Shown in pieces: positions 1 through 12,100 of a stretch of 64,000 nucleotides of DNA. Both the position numbers and the translations under genes were made by a program. The notes below the pieces were generated by a model. The model worked only from the letters and a program-made list of their open reading frames with translations. It was not told the origin of the DNA and ran no database searches. The stretch is from Peribolospora baueri (lineage: Eukaryota > Basidiomycota > Peribolosporomycetes > Peribolosporales > Peribolosporaceae). How positions within the stretch are numbered: the stretch's first letter is position 1; each line of letters opens with the position of its first letter. The DNA lies in assembly GCA_029717555.1 (NCBI GenBank), contig JAMDHS010000064.1, forward strand, positions 57,365 through 121,364. The letters run 5' to 3'.

Positions 1-2383
1 CATACAAGCGTGTAGCCATTGTAGGCGCCGGCGCCGGTGGCACTTCGGCTGCCTATTTCCTCTCTAAGGCCAACCAGCCCCTTCCTGAAGATCGTCAGCT
101 GGAGATTACCTTGTATGAGAAGGAAGAGGGCAGGATTGGGGGAAGGACTGGCGTAGTATATCCCTACGGAAAGGAGGGAGAGAAGAAGGGGCTTCGCCCG
201 ATCGAGCTCGGGGCAAGCATCTTCGTGGAGGTCAACAGGAATCTCTGGAGGGCCGCACAGGTGAGCGACGAGGAGAAAGAGAGGCAAAGCCATGCCGATG
301 AATTCCTGCGTACGCTATTTGCTCATACTGTTGCATCACATATTGCTCTTTGCGCTTGTCCGCGCTCCTAGGACTTTAATCTAACTATCACCTCGCGCGG
401 AATCGACGAGCCCGATAGTCTTATGGGCGTCTGGGACGGCTCCCAGTTCGTCTATGAGGAGACCGGAGGGCTCGGCTGGTGGGACAGTGAGTTGCCTGCA
501 ACTGTTACCCTTATTACGAGACAGACAGCGTGGGGAGGCTCATCCTTGCTCTGAACTTCCAGTGGGCAAGCTTTTCTGGCGATACGGTTACTCGCCTGTG
601 ACGACGCGCAATCTGTAAGCTTCTGAGCTTATGATGTCTGTCCGTATTGTCGAACATGCTAGAGCTTATTCTGGCGCTGTTTTTTCAATTGTTTGACCTT
701 GTCCATTACAGCGTCAAAGGCCTCACCGATGCCTTCCTGTCCCTTTACAAGCCTTCCTTCGTGCACAAGCGTTCCAAGCCACACTTTCCTTGGAACACAG
801 TCGAGGACTTTGCCGAAGCACTCAACTTTACGGAACTTTACAGACGACAGGCGCAGAACTGGCTATATGAAAACAGCGTCTCGATCCTTTTCATTGAGGA
901 GATCATTGAGGCAGCGACTAGGTGAGGCCGGTCAGTTTCTGGAGTGTGTTTCTGCGCTGGCTTGAAGTGAATCTGTATTCCCTTCCCTCGCATCCAATGT
1001 CAGGGTTAACTACGCCACGAACGTCGACGTGATCCACGCCATGGGCGGCATGGTCTCTATGGCCGCCAGTGGCGCCTCGGCCGTCGCGGAAGGCAACTAC
1101 CGCATCTTCGAGGAGATGCTCGTCCGCTCCGGCTCCAAGGTGCGCTTTGGACTCGACGGCGAGGTCACGGGTCTCATCAAATTCCCTTCCATCAAGGCTG
1201 CCTACGCTGCGGGCAAAGCGAGCCGCGCCGAGCTGCAAGCGGCGGAAATGGCGGCGAAGCGGTCGGGCGACATGAGGTGTTTGGAGGCGGAGCCTAGGTG
1301 GTGGGTCGGCACGCGAAGCGGGCGCGGAGGAGCTCTTTACGACGCGGTCGTGCTGGCGACGCCGTGGCACAACTCCGGGATCACGCTGCTCAACTCGCAC
1401 GCGAACATCCCCGTCTACCCTTTCGTCCACCTTCACGTCACTCTCCTCGTCACCAACGCTTCCGCTCCGCAACCGGAGTACTTCGGTCTTAGCAAGAAGA
1501 CCGCGGTGCCAAAGACGGTTCTGACGACTTATGAGAGAATGAGGCGTCATGACGGGAAGGCTAAGGAAAAGGAGACAGAGGAGGATGGAGGTGTTGAAGC
1601 GAATAAGAACGCGGACCCAGTGCTCGAGTTCAACTCTTTGAACTAGTGAGCTCTTCTTAGTCGCTGTTCCTTTACTCCCAGCCCTCTCACTGCTGATCGG
1701 TTTCTCCCTCGGCTTCACACCTGTACCAGCCTCGTTGAGCTTCCGCGTGGTTGGAACACCACCATCGACGGGGGCACATCCACGCTTCCGAAAGGAAAAC
1801 TGCCATGGTGGCGACGAGTGTTCGGCAGGGGCAAGACGAAAGGCTCCACGCCGGCCGACGCGAGCGCCGCTGCTGCGGAGCACGTTGTAAAAATCTTCTC
1901 TCCCGAGCGCATCTCGGATGAGAAACTGGTGGACCTCTTTGGCGAGGGAAATGTGCTTTGGACGTTGAGGAAGGAGTGGGACAGTTATCCCAAGTGAGTC
2001 TGATTGCTGCGGGCCGACTCGATTCATCTCGTCTTCGCATTCGAGGGCGCCAACGTTGAAGCCTTCGCTCTCTTGCCCGCCCGGCCTGCGTCGTATCGCA
2101 TAACAGACTGCTCCCAACGACCACCTTTGCTCCTCTCGTCCCAGACGAGAACCTCTACTTCGTCAACGCGCTGGAAAGACTGGTGTCGACGATGGAGACC
2201 GAGACCGTGTCGGCTCGGAACGTGGCCGGCTTGATGCTCAAGAAATGGTTCGGAGAGGAATTCGTACACGGTGGGCCTGAGTGTCGATGGGACGGAGACG
2301 AAGAGAGGGAGGACTGGGCGGGTTGGGGGTGTGCGGGAAGAAGTAAGGATGTCGTCGATAAGGGGAGGGGGGGGGTGCGTTGA
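1..2383 (+). CDS. Prenylcysteine oxidase/lyase (5' end cut by window)
   Basis: FAD-dependent thioether oxidase that releases cysteine from prenylcysteine left after breakdown of prenylated proteins. The visible frame starts at base 3 inside a Rossmann FAD motif (VAIVGAGAGG), followed by GGRTGVV and the lyase-type stretch IHAMGGMVSMA. Exons: <1-260, 372-486, 563-614, 712-921, 1004-1645, 1730-1993, 2107-2383. All junctions are GT-AG and the phase holds throughout, giving 605 codons after base 3 plus a TGA stop at 2381-2383. Exon 5 carries a local acidic/lysine-rich insert (about 1555-1620) not expected in the core fold. The start codon and any signal peptide lie left of the window. Family assignment rests on remembered motifs; another FAD amine-oxidase-like enzyme is less likely because of the C-terminal block ending NLYFVNALERLVSTM. 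Confidence 0.85.
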
Positions 2384-2719
2384 GAGACTGCGTCGACCTG
2401 CGTTTTTCTTTCTGTCCGTATGTTTGTTTCTTCTTTCGTTCGTCTGTCCGTCACATCGCACGCCCTGCACGACCTTTTACGAGCCGGTGGAGTAATGTGT
2501 TTTCCTACTTGTCGCATGTCATGATGGTCGAAGGGACAGCTAAGTGGTATCTGAGTGTGGTCGCAATGAGCGATATCTCTTGCGTGATCGGGCTGATCGG
2601 ATCCTCGGCGAGCTCACATGCGCCGATCGAGTGCTACTCGAGTGGTAACAGACGGGCGACGTCCCGCGAGGCCTTTCTTCTCGCGACCTTGGATCGTGCT
2701 TTCTTGCGTCCGCCTTTCC

Positions 2720-4729
2720 ATGTCAGCTCCCTCGCTCCGCCTTCGCTCCCTCGCAAACCATCTCCGTCTCTCTAGTCAGCACCGCTTCGCAAGGTCAGTC
2801 GCCGCGCCGGTACCATCAGGGCCAGCAACGCTTCGCCAGCCCCTCCTCGCCATGTCCGCCTCGACGACCGCGACCGACGCTCCGCCAAGGTTCGAAAGGA
2901 GCGCGGTGCCAAAGAAGAACCCTTTAGGGGAAGGAAAATATGTAAAGACGGCCGCGTGTTTGATCATCGGTGACGAGGTGCTGAACGGCAAGACGAAGGA
3001 CACGAGTGAGTGGCCGCGCGGTGCGGTGTTTCGGGGGTGGGGAACTCGGGGGACTCGAGGGAGGAAGCGCAGCGGGTCTTGTCGTCGTTCGGCGCCGTCG
3101 TATGCTCGTCGTTCACGCTCGCTCCACCTGCGCCGCTTCTGATCACCACTTTACAGACTCCAATTTTTTCGCCAAGTTTTGTTTCGACCTCGGGTGAGCG
3201 CTCACAGGTCGCTAGAAAGGCGAGGTGAGGCAAGGAACGAGAGCGCGTGCTCATCCGTTCCGCCCGTCCCGGTCGTGTGCGGCCCGCGGGCGCACGTCGC
3301 GGTTTTTAGAATCGAGTTGAAGCGCATAGAGGTGATCGCGGACGATGAGGACGAAATGTGAGTAGAATACCGATCCCTTTCATCGCTCCCGAGCGAGCCT
3401 GCCATTCTCGCTTCCGCTTTCCCGTCGTCCTGGTGTGGAGGTCACTGACGTCGTCTTTTTCGGCGCCAATGCAACCTGGCTTGTACGCTTGCAGCGCCGA
3501 AGCTGCGAGGCGCATGGTTCAGAACTATGACTTTGTGGTCACTTCGGGAGGGTGAGTAACGCGAGGAGCGCGCGAGGAGCGACGAGCAAGCTGCTGACGA
3601 CGGACGGCCGTCTATTCTTTGGACCTTTTCTACTCCGAACGCCCGCCCCTCGGCGCAGAATTGGGTGAGTGGAGAAGGTGATGCGGCTCTTCGGATCTCG
3701 AGGGAGAGACGGGCTGATCTTCTTCCGCCTTGGCCGACAGCCCGACGCACGACGACATAACATACGAATCCTTGGCCAAGGCTTTTGACCAGATGCCTCT
3801 GGAGTACAACGAAGAAACGTTGCGACGGATGGGCGTGATGATCTCGCATCGGTACAAGGAACTGGGCGAGCAGACGGGGGAGCAGGCGACGGCACGCAAG
3901 GTGGGCTCGCTGTTTCCGTGCCCAGAACGTCCGAACGGCATCGGTTGTGGGCTAAATTTTGGTTTTGCGATTCATGGCTTCGTTGTCTGTTGGCGTTCGG
4001 ACGATAGCGCATGGCTCTATTCCCGAAGGTGAGCCGTCCGCCTAAGAAAGGCATGATGAGCTGCTCGCCGACATGCTAAGCGAAGCTGTTGCGATCCCCT
4101 TCACCACGGCCCGCTGTTTCAGAACGCCGAAGTGCTATTCGTGTCTCCCGAACTATGGGTGCCGGTGGTGCGCCTGAGGGGAAAGCTGTGCATCCTGCCC
4201 GGTGTTCCGTCTCTCTTCACGCGCCTGCTCACCGACCTGACGCCTTACATCCCCCTCCAACCGGGGGGTATGAAGCCGTTCCGGAGGCTCATCCACACTG
4301 ACCTTCCGGAGAGCAACATTGCGCCGTTTTTGGGGGCTTTGCAGGAGAGGGTGAAGAAGGAGGGCGTGAGAGGTGTGTGGACGTTTCGTTTCATTCGTCC
4401 GTTTGGGAGAAGTGGATGCTGACTCGAGCGCTCTTCTGCTTGTGATGTTCGCCCGTCGTGGCCGACAGTGGGCAGCTATCCCAAGATGTATCGAGGAGGT
4501 GAGCGTGTCGGGTCGGGAAGAACGAGGTGCCTTGGACGCTGGAGCGAAGCGGAGCTGACGCATCCCATCCCGTCCCTGTCGTCCCGCACGGCGCACGCAC
4601 GCAGTCGAGGTCTCGCTCATCGGGCACAACGACGAGAGGCTACGCGAGCTGGAGGCGGAGGTGGTGAAGGAGCTCAACGGCATCGTCGTCGCGGCCGGCA
4701 AGGTCGGGGAAGAGAAGGCGGCGCATTGA
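2720..4729 (+). CDS. MoaB/Mog (molybdopterin-binding fold) domain protein with microexons
   Basis: Protein of the MoCF-biosynthesis fold, like the uncharacterised fungal YMR178W-type proteins; its substrate is not known to me. Ten exons: 2720-3005, 3157-3193, 3310-3357, 3495-3551, 3659-3664, 3741-3900, 4008-4028, 4123-4372, 4469-4498, 4605-4729, totalling 339 aa. Motifs in order: CLIIGDEVLNGKTKDTNS near the N-terminus, then TSGGIGPTHDD, then a second half with SPELWVPVVRL and VSLIGHN. The 6-nt exon 5 supplies Ile-Gly of GGIGP, and the 21-nt exon 7 supplies RMALFPK. The ATG at 2720 gives an Arg/Ser/Leu-rich leader that could target mitochondria; an in-frame ATG at 2852 would give a form without it. 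Fold confidence is high, function unknown. Confidence 0.85.
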
Positions 4730-6280
4730 GGTGCGCTGCAAAGTGCGTGGAGAGAGGAAGAGGGAAGAGGGAAGAAGAAAGAGGGGAAGTACGGTCGCCT
4801 CGCAGACGCGGATGTGACCTTATCGACGCTTCCATGACGCGTCGCGTGTCGTCATGCTGGGGCCCGAGGGCGGGGCGAGTGACCGAGTACGGTCGACACG
4901 CCGACGGGTCGATTCCAGGAAGGAATAAACGAGCGGGCGGGCGAGCGAAGGAAGGAATGAATGAACGCACGAAAGAACGAATGAGCGAGCGAGCGAACGA
5001 AGGAAGGAAGGAATGAACTAGGAAAGGCTCGCTCGGACCGGGCGCGCTTCCTTTTCGGGCAGGCCCGTTCCCGGCCAGACATTGTCTCTGGCTCGAGAAG
5101 GATGTTTGGGTCGGTCGGTCGGAGCACACGCGTCGGGCGTGCGTTGTGCCAGGATCGGTCGGCGTGTTCCCGCCGGACATGAGCGAGAAGAGTGATGTTT
5201 TCTTATGGAACGGCGGGAGCTTGCATAGATTGTATTGCATTGCATTGCATTGCGGGATGGTCTGCGCTGCGCAGACATTGCGCAGCACGGCAGGTACGCC
5301 GCGGACCTGCGTCGTCGTCATCGTTATCGTCGTCGTCGACCGAGGACGAGACGGAGGGACGACGACGGATCTCGGTCGCCGTCGTGCTCACCATCCCATC
5401 CTATCACCAAATGGATGCAACGCGATCGAGCAATGGCCGCCTCCATTCTTTCCTTCCATTTTTGCAAGCCGCCAGCAACTGCGGCAGGCTGCGGGGGGAA
5501 TGGCGATGATGGAATAATGCGGCAGAGTTCGAAGTGGGTTGGACCCGAGGCTTAGGCCAGACATTCGTTCCGAACTGGGGTCGTCGTTCGCGCTCCTCGC
5601 CGAGATTAGCGTCGACGACGACGACGATGGCGAGCACAGATTAGATGGCAAGGCAAGGCAAGGAGGACCAGCTCGCGCGGATCGTCGTCGTTTGTCGTCA
5701 GACTCGGTCAGCTGTTTCTCCTATGCGCTAACCATCTCATTCGCGCCCTCCGCCGGCGTCTCTAGCTCCATCGTCCTGTCGACTCGTCTCCTCTCCCTCC
5801 TCCGCTCACCTTCTCTCTTGCTCACCCACCAGCCGGCCAAGCCCCTCGTGGATGACCCCGACGGGCCGGACCGGACGGCGCCGACGGACGGACAGACACA
5901 GGGAAGGAGGGCGACCGCCACTGCCGCCGGCACCGTCCAACGCGTTCACGCCGACGGTCCCCTTCTTGCCCTGCCTTTCTGTGCGTTCCCTCCTCCCCGG
6001 TCCCCTCTTAACACCACCCCTTCGTTCTCGCCTCCTCCCTTTCCTCCTTCCAGCCACGTCCGACCGCCATCGCCGGCCTTCCCCTGCTTTGTCCTCCTCC
6101 TACCCCCCGTTCAACCCGACCGTAGAGCTGGTCCTCACACCCGCATCCTTTCTTTCCATATCACCGCCGCGCCTGCCGCGCCGCTCACATCTTCTCTCTT
6201 CTTCTCTCCATTCCTCTCCATCCATCTCGTCACTGTCCCTAGATCCTCACCCTCGCCCTCGACTCCGCCACTGACTCACG
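4730..6280. other. Intergenic region, no gene seen
   Basis: About 1.5 kb between two plus-strand genes. Open frames here are short, overlap in several frames and lack motifs. It holds an imperfect tetranucleotide repeat (4929-5018), a short CATTG repeat (about 5233-5253), and from about 5720 a strongly C/T-rich tract that continues to the start codon at 6281. The tract looks like the promoter and leader of the secreted-protein gene. Confidence 0.6.
4929..5018. repeat. Imperfect tetranucleotide repeat (GAAC/GAGC/GAAG/GAAT)
   Basis: About 90 bases of four-base units of the type GARC/GAAK, drifting between GAGC, GAAG, GAAT and GAAC. It sits just downstream of the MoaB/Mog-domain gene and has no coding sense I trust. 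Confidence 0.8.
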
Positions 6281-7471
6281 ATGACGCGCGTCCTCTCCCC
6301 CTTCCTCGTCGCCCTCGGCGCTCTCCTCTTCCTCACCCTCGCCGCCCCCCAAGCTCAGGCGCAAGCCCAAGCGGCCGTCGCAGAGCCCCGCGGCCTGCCC
6401 GTCGACTTCCGCGACGTAGACGCGGACGACTCGTGGATCTCTGAGCGCCGTCGCGCCCGCACCGCCGGAGGCTACGATTACGCCACCGACGACCGTCTGC
6501 CCGCCAGCATGAGGCGCTCCAGCGTCGACGGCGGCCTCGCCGATCTGCCCTCTGCCAGCGGTCTTGCCGCCCGCCAAGGTGGCGATTCCTTCTCCGTAAA
6601 GCGCCACCACCACCACCACCACCAATCCCCGCCCGTCCCCAGCGGCCTCCTCTCCCGGAAGCGCGACGTGCCCGACGGCGGATTCGCTCACCTCCCCTCC
6701 GCCAGCGGCGCCGCACATCATAAGAAGCACGGCAAACACGACAAGGTCGGAAATGGCAACCGGAAGCGCGACGCCGCCGATGGCGGCGCAATGACGGACT
6801 CGACCGGCCGCCGTCCGACGCCTAGCGGCTCCTTCGGAAAGAAGCACCACCGCCATGGCGCCGGGAGGCGCGCCGTCGACGGCGGCGTAGCCGCCGCTCC
6901 CGCTGCCAGCGCCGTCACTGCTCGTGCGAACGTGGAGCGCGATGAGGACGAGGAAGAAGGGGAGGTGAGTGGACGCGGAGCAAACGGACGGCCAGGCCAT
7001 CTGGCCAACCGGCTGCCGGCCGGTCGACTCTGTTGTGACCTCTGGGACGCGCTTAACCCGCCCGGCCATCCATTATCGTCTTCGCAGGTCCAGCGCCGTG
7101 GCCAGATGCCCTTCTCGCACCCAACCACGGCCCTCGACGCCTCGCTCTGCCCGCGCGGCCTGCTCGCCTGCCCCGTCTCCCCGCCGCCCTCGATCCGCGG
7201 TCTCGAGGCGCGCCACGCCCTCCTCGCCGGCGTCCACCCACTCTCGCCGCGCTCCGCCACCGCAGAGTGCGTCAACCCGGACGAGGAGCTCGAGAGCTGC
7301 GGAGGCTGCGCCTCCACGGCCGAGGGCCACAACTGTCTCGCCATCACCAACGTCGTCCATGCGAGCTGCGACGTCGGAAAGTGCCGCGTCCTCTCTTGCC
7401 GCAACGGCTTTGCGCCTTCGTCCAACGGCACCGCATGCGAGGTCGCCCCCGCCTCCGCCGCCGCTTATTAG
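6281..7471 (+). CDS. Secreted repeat protein with dibasic sites and C-terminal CPL1-like domain
   Basis: Two exons, 6281-6964 and 7088-7471, 355 aa. An N-terminal hydrophobic leader (residues 1-30, rich in Leu/Ala) looks like a secretion signal. Residues about 56-215 hold repeated segments, each following a dibasic site (RR at 78-79, RKR at 126-128, RKR at 161-163, RR at 196-197) and carrying a DGG motif 2-3 residues later; two also have PSASG (90-94, 139-143). A six-histidine run (109-114) follows KR 107-108. The C-terminal part is cysteine-rich (ECVN..LESCGGC..CDVGKCRVLSC..G..C), as in the CPL1-like domain of basidiomycete secreted proteins. Dibasic sites suggest Kex2 cleavage into several peptides; that is inference. 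The 123-nt intron is in frame and stopless, so retention would lengthen the protein by 41 residues. Confidence 0.8.
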   Translation: MTRVLSPFLVALGALLFLTLAAPQAQAQAQAAVAEPRGLPVDFRDVDADDSWISERRRARTAGGYDYATDDRLPASMRRSSVDGGLADLPSASGLAARQGGDSFSVKRHHHHHHQSPPVPSGLLSRKRDVPDGGFAHLPSASGAAHHKKHGKHDKVGNGNRKRDAADGGAMTDSTGRRPTPSGSFGKKHHRHGAGRRAVDGGVAAAPAASAVTARANVERDEDEEEGEVSGRGANGRPGHLANRLPAGRLCCDLWDALNPPGHPLSSSQVQRRGQMPFSHPTTALDASLCPRGLLACPVSPPPSIRGLEARHALLAGVHPLSPRSATAECVNPDEELESCGGCASTAEGHNCLAITNVVHASCDVGKCRVLSCRNGFAPSSNGTACEVAPASAAAY

Positions 7472-8208
7472 ACGCGTGATCGGGGAGAAACGCTAGCGTA
7501 GACCGAGCACGGGGCGGACGCAAATTCCGACCGACCCCGACTCTACCCAAAACACCGGGCCCGGAGCCCTTTTTTTTGTTTTTTTTTTATCTTATTTTCC
7601 TTGTCCTTCGTCCGACGCTGGCTGAGGACGAACCAACCGACCGACTCCTTTTCAAAGCGCTCTCCCTCCTCCCTCCTTACCCCACTCGCCTTCCCCATGA
7701 GCCCTTTCGTCTGTTTGTCTTGGGCTCCACATTCGCGCCCGTCAAGTCAGCCCGGGCTGTCAGATGCGCGCGGGTCGGTTCGGTGTCCCATTGCGCTTCC
7801 TTCTATTCTAAAAGACCTTCCGAACTTGATCACTTCACAGGACCCTCCTCCTTCCTCTCCTCCCCATCCTCCGCATCCAATCCATCCGTCCTGCCTCGGC
7901 TCGGCCGGCAGGGTAGCCACCACCAGGCGAACCGTCGCCCCCCCCGTCCTTCTTCTGTTTTCCTCTCTCTTCCTTTCTGCCCTTCTCCCATTAGTCTTCA
8001 CTGTAGCCTTATCTTTCCCCTCCCTTCCTCCTCTTTTAGCCTCCACAATCTTTAACCAACTCCATCCTCACTCATTTCGTCGCAATCCATCCATCCACCC
8101 GCTCACGCCCAGTCCCACCCGGTTGGCTAAGCACGACGAGCATGCCGAACGAAGGAACGAACGAAACGAGCGTATTCGATCGACGACGACTCGCTTGCTC
8201 TCTCACCT

Positions 8209-8240
8209 CTTCCTTCCTTCCTTCCTTCCTTCCTTCCCTC
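8209..8240. repeat. TTCC microsatellite
   Basis: Run of TTCC units decaying into CCCTCCC. Simple sequence, no further function visible. Confidence 0.85.
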
Positions 8241-8284
8241 CCTTCCCTTTACGGGTGCGACAGCTTGTCAGGACACCTCTGCAT

Positions 8285-8335
8285 CAGACAGACAGACACA
8301 CAGACAGACACACAGACGGATAGATAGATAGATGG
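8285..8335. repeat. CAGA/CACA then GATA microsatellite
   Basis: Compound simple repeat of CAGACAGACACA units followed by GATAGATAGATAGATG, lying between two convergent genes. Confidence 0.85.
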
Positions 8336-9107
8336 AAGGATGGCTCCGAAGCAGACTCCAGCGTGTCGCCCACTGCCACGACTGACGCCCCACGGCACGC
8401 ATGGGGAGGAGCACCGATGCATCGATCGCTCGCTCGATGGCTGGACTGGTTGGCTCGGAGGACGAGAGTGTCGGACGACTCGGAGAGAAAGACAGAGCAG
8501 CGGGAAAATCCTCCTCGCCGCCTTCATTTGTACGAGCTCGGTTTGTGTGCGCCCTTTCACCTCGCCCCATGCCGACCTGCCTGGCTGTTGTGTATCCTGC
8601 CCGGAGTTCAAGCACTGCACAAGCGCGTCCTTGCCTTCCCCTAGCGGCAGGGTCATTCCACGGCCGCCACTTTTTTTTTCTCTTTTTCTTCCCGCTCGTT
8701 CATGGCATGCGGCTGCGGGAAGGGTTAAAAGACGAGACGAAAGAGATCGTACACGGGACGCGAACGGGACGAGTCGAAGAATGAATCGGTGAATGGATGG
8801 AACATGCAAGAAAGATAGGAAGGAGGACAAGGAGAAGGAAGACATTCGGCCGGACGCGGGCGCCAAAGGACCAAGGCTGGCAACGTCGTCGAGGAAGGAA
8901 CACGGACTTGTGGCGAGGACGACGTAGGGACGACAGGAAAAGACGAAGGATTATGTAGGGACCTCGAACCTGACTTGACCCGGCCCGGTTGCTGGGTGTT
9001 CGTAATGAATGAGCAGCGTGACGTGCTCGCATGTGTACAACAACGACGACGAGGGACACGGATGTACCCCTTCGTCGCCCTTTCCTTCCCTTACTCACCT
9101 GCCTGCC

Positions 9108-12100
9108 TCACCACAGGCTCCGGTTGCCAGCGGGAGGAGGCAGGCCAGCTCGACCAAATCCGCCGCCATACCCCGACTGCGGGGCCATCATACCCACCGG
9201 CGCCTGAACAGCTCCCCCCGGCACAGGACCGGGCCCGTACTGCGAAGGAGGTGGCAGGTGTTGCTGTGGTTGATACGCTCCGACGCCGACCGGGGTCTGG
9301 TAAGCGTGGTGGTGAGGATAAGCGACAGGCGTCACGCCGTACGGTGCAGCCGTCCCGTACTGAGTCATGCCCGGGCCCGGCCTTGGTACCAGCGGCGAGT
9401 CCAACGGACCTGGCCCCATCTGTCGAGCTGCGGAAGGATCATGTCCGTATCCTCCCGACGCCGCCCCCGGCGGGACTCCGCGAGGGGGTCGAGCAGAGGG
9501 GTGTATGGCCGCTTTGAAAGCGTTCGTCACTGGCGGTTTGCCGGATCCATGGGCCCCTGGCCGGTGGTACGGAGGAGCACCGGCCGCCGAAGCTGAGAAA
9601 GCTATCGAAGGTGCTTGCTGCATCGGTCCTACCACCGGAGAGCCGCCGGTCGCCGTCGCGAGCGGCCGGTTGTAAGGACCGACCGGCGATGGTGGCACCC
9701 AGAGCCCCGCCGAGATTTGCATCGGTGCGCTGGCGGACGAGTAGTCGTACGGCTGCGACGCCGTTACCGGCTGCTGAGTGTGCAATGGGGAGTACGCACT
9801 GAATGGCCGCGGCGCTGAAGACTGCGTCATCAACGACGGCGGGCGCGCGGTTGTAAACGCTGGTGCGTGAGGGGCCGTGGAAAACGGAAGGGTACGCGAT
9901 GCCGGCGAAAGGAAGCCCTGCTGGTGCTGAGCTGTGGAGTGCGCTGGATAGAAAGACCGATGCGGGTGACCGTGGGCGCCGCTCGAATTAGTGGAAGGGC
10001 CGCCGGGTGCGGCGTGTTGTTGAGATAAAATTGACTGAGAAGAGTATGGGGGGCCAGACATGCCGGTCGAAGCGCTGTTGACGTGCGGCGAGATCAAGTT
10101 GTTGCCGCTCACGGACGTCGATCGAGGAAGAGTGAATCGGTCGCCGAGACCGTCCGCCTTAGCGGTCTCGGTCCCTTGGTCGATATCCTCCGATTTGAGG
10201 TCGTTAAGCGACGACGGTATTGCAGACGGGAAGTCGTCCGCGATCCCTCGCAGCGAGTTCTCCACTTTGGTCACCCTCGTGTCCGCCGGCTGCGACCAGA
10301 CATTCTTGATATGATCGCGATCTGGAGCGTTTTGCGACGACGACTCGAGAACAGGGAAGAGCGGGGATTGTCCCCACGTCGAGGACGCCAATGTCGAGGA
10401 CACGACAGGTTCCTTGGCCGCCGGTGATACCTGCGCACAGACGGTGAATGCAAACTCGTGAGCTCCTGAACAGGGGCGAAGCGCAGATGGACATGTCGGC
10501 ATACCTTTTCCGAAGTAACCCCGGACCCTTTCGATAGCACATCGACGCTCGATCCGGCTTCCCGAGACGAAGACGACGTCAACGACTTGGAGCCATCAGC
10601 TGCCTCCGGCTGCAAACCCGAACCCTGACCGTCCACGACGCTGCTCTCGATCTCGCTAGAGACCATGAAAGTCGCAGCGTCCGTGGTGGTGGCGTTGATA
10701 GACTGAGCTTTAACGCCGACGTCGCGCGAGAAACCGAACGCTTCGCCGGTGCGGAGGCGCGATCTCGACTTCATAGTGCCCGTCGAAGGAGACAGCGTGG
10801 ATGAGCCATCGCCTTGCTTGTACTCCCCATCGCTCGCGGCCGAGGGCGACATCGCCGTAGTTGACCCCTTGAGGTTTCCGTTGGCCTGTGATGTCGACGG
10901 TAGACGCACTTTTGGCGTGTCCGAACTCGTTCCTTCTGCAGTGACCACGGTCGTCGCCGTCTCCCTTTCATCGGAAGCGGCTTTATGGGGAGAAGGAGGA
11001 AGAGAATCCATGCGACGCCAAGAGCCCTCTTCAGGCGCGCGAAGACGGGCCCGCGAACGTCCGAGGAGACCAGGCAGCGGCGCACCACGTTCGGGGCCAC
11101 GACGGGGAATATTCAGAGTGGGAGAAACGGTAGTGGCAGGTGCAGATGGCGACGTCCGCGAGCCGGAATCGGTTGTTGAAATCGTCCGGACAGTTCCGCC
11201 GTTCGTCGTCGTCGTCTTCGCAGCCGTCGATGGCTGATTTTGGCGGAGGTTTTGCGTCGAGAATGGCTGTATACGCTTTTTAGGAAGATTGACGGGCGAA
11301 ATGACGATGCCTCGGTTGAACCTCTTCTTAAAGAACATGTCGTCTCTTTGGAGCGTCCGCTTGGACAAATCCGAGGGAGGATCCCACGACAGGAACTGGA
11401 CCGGCCAAACTGGCACGTTGTACAGTGCGCGCTGTCGAGCGCTAATCCGTGGACGAGGCTTGTTCAAAGCAAGCTTGTTGATCTTCACCGTGTACGTTTT
11501 CCACGGCCGTGGCGAATGCGGAAGCTCGGGACGCGACATGTTGAAGTCGGCCGGACTGATGATGATCATCCTGCTAGGCTGGACAGGGCGAGCGGGCACC
11601 GAAGGTGATATGGGAGGATCTGCGATGCGAGCTTTTCGGCCGCTCTTCGACGAAACCTGTCCATCGAGCGTTGTAGTGGTAGGCGTGTCGGGCCCGGCGA
11701 CGTCACTCGCCTTTGTCAGCTGAGGCACTTTGGCCTTCTGGGCGGTGGTAACAGTTGCAGCTTCGCGAGCTCTTCCTCCCTCCGCGATGGCTCCCTTGAT
11801 GCGCGTCATCACATCATCCAAGACGGACATTTCGCACAGCTTGAAGCCTTCCTTCGAGTCGATCATGGGCGCCTTGGACGGCCCGCCGACCCGAGCAAAC
11901 AAAGAAACTTTCGGAGACGTAAGTGGAGACGTCGGCGGCTTTTCGGTAGGAGGAGACGAACGAAGCCCGAGATCAGGAGTTTGCGATACGGTTTGCGCGG
12001 TCGCTTTACCCTCGCCAGGGCCGGGCCGGGTCGAAGGATCGACCGGCACGGTCGTCTCAGCACGAGTGAGAACATGCGGTGGAGTCTCCCTTGGGGTCTT

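Larger units (their letters stand above)
7472..9107. other. Intergenic region between convergent genes
   Basis: About 1.6 kb holding the 3' ends of the secreted repeat protein gene (plus) and the large disordered protein gene (minus). T-rich runs near 7569-7590 suit 3' processing. The rest is C/T-rich and low-complexity, with two microsatellites (8209-8240 and 8285-8335). I see no frame with a credible start, splice sites or motif. Confidence 0.55.

Noticed and set aside
918-2117. 400-codon minus-strand frame opposite the prenylcysteine oxidase gene
   Set aside because: Shadow of GC-rich coding sequence; composition is Arg-rich and lacks motifs.
5539-6444. Long open frame overlapping the leader of the secreted-protein gene
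   Set aside because: Low-complexity Pro/Ser/Arg composition from C/T-rich DNA; overlaps the real coding frame.
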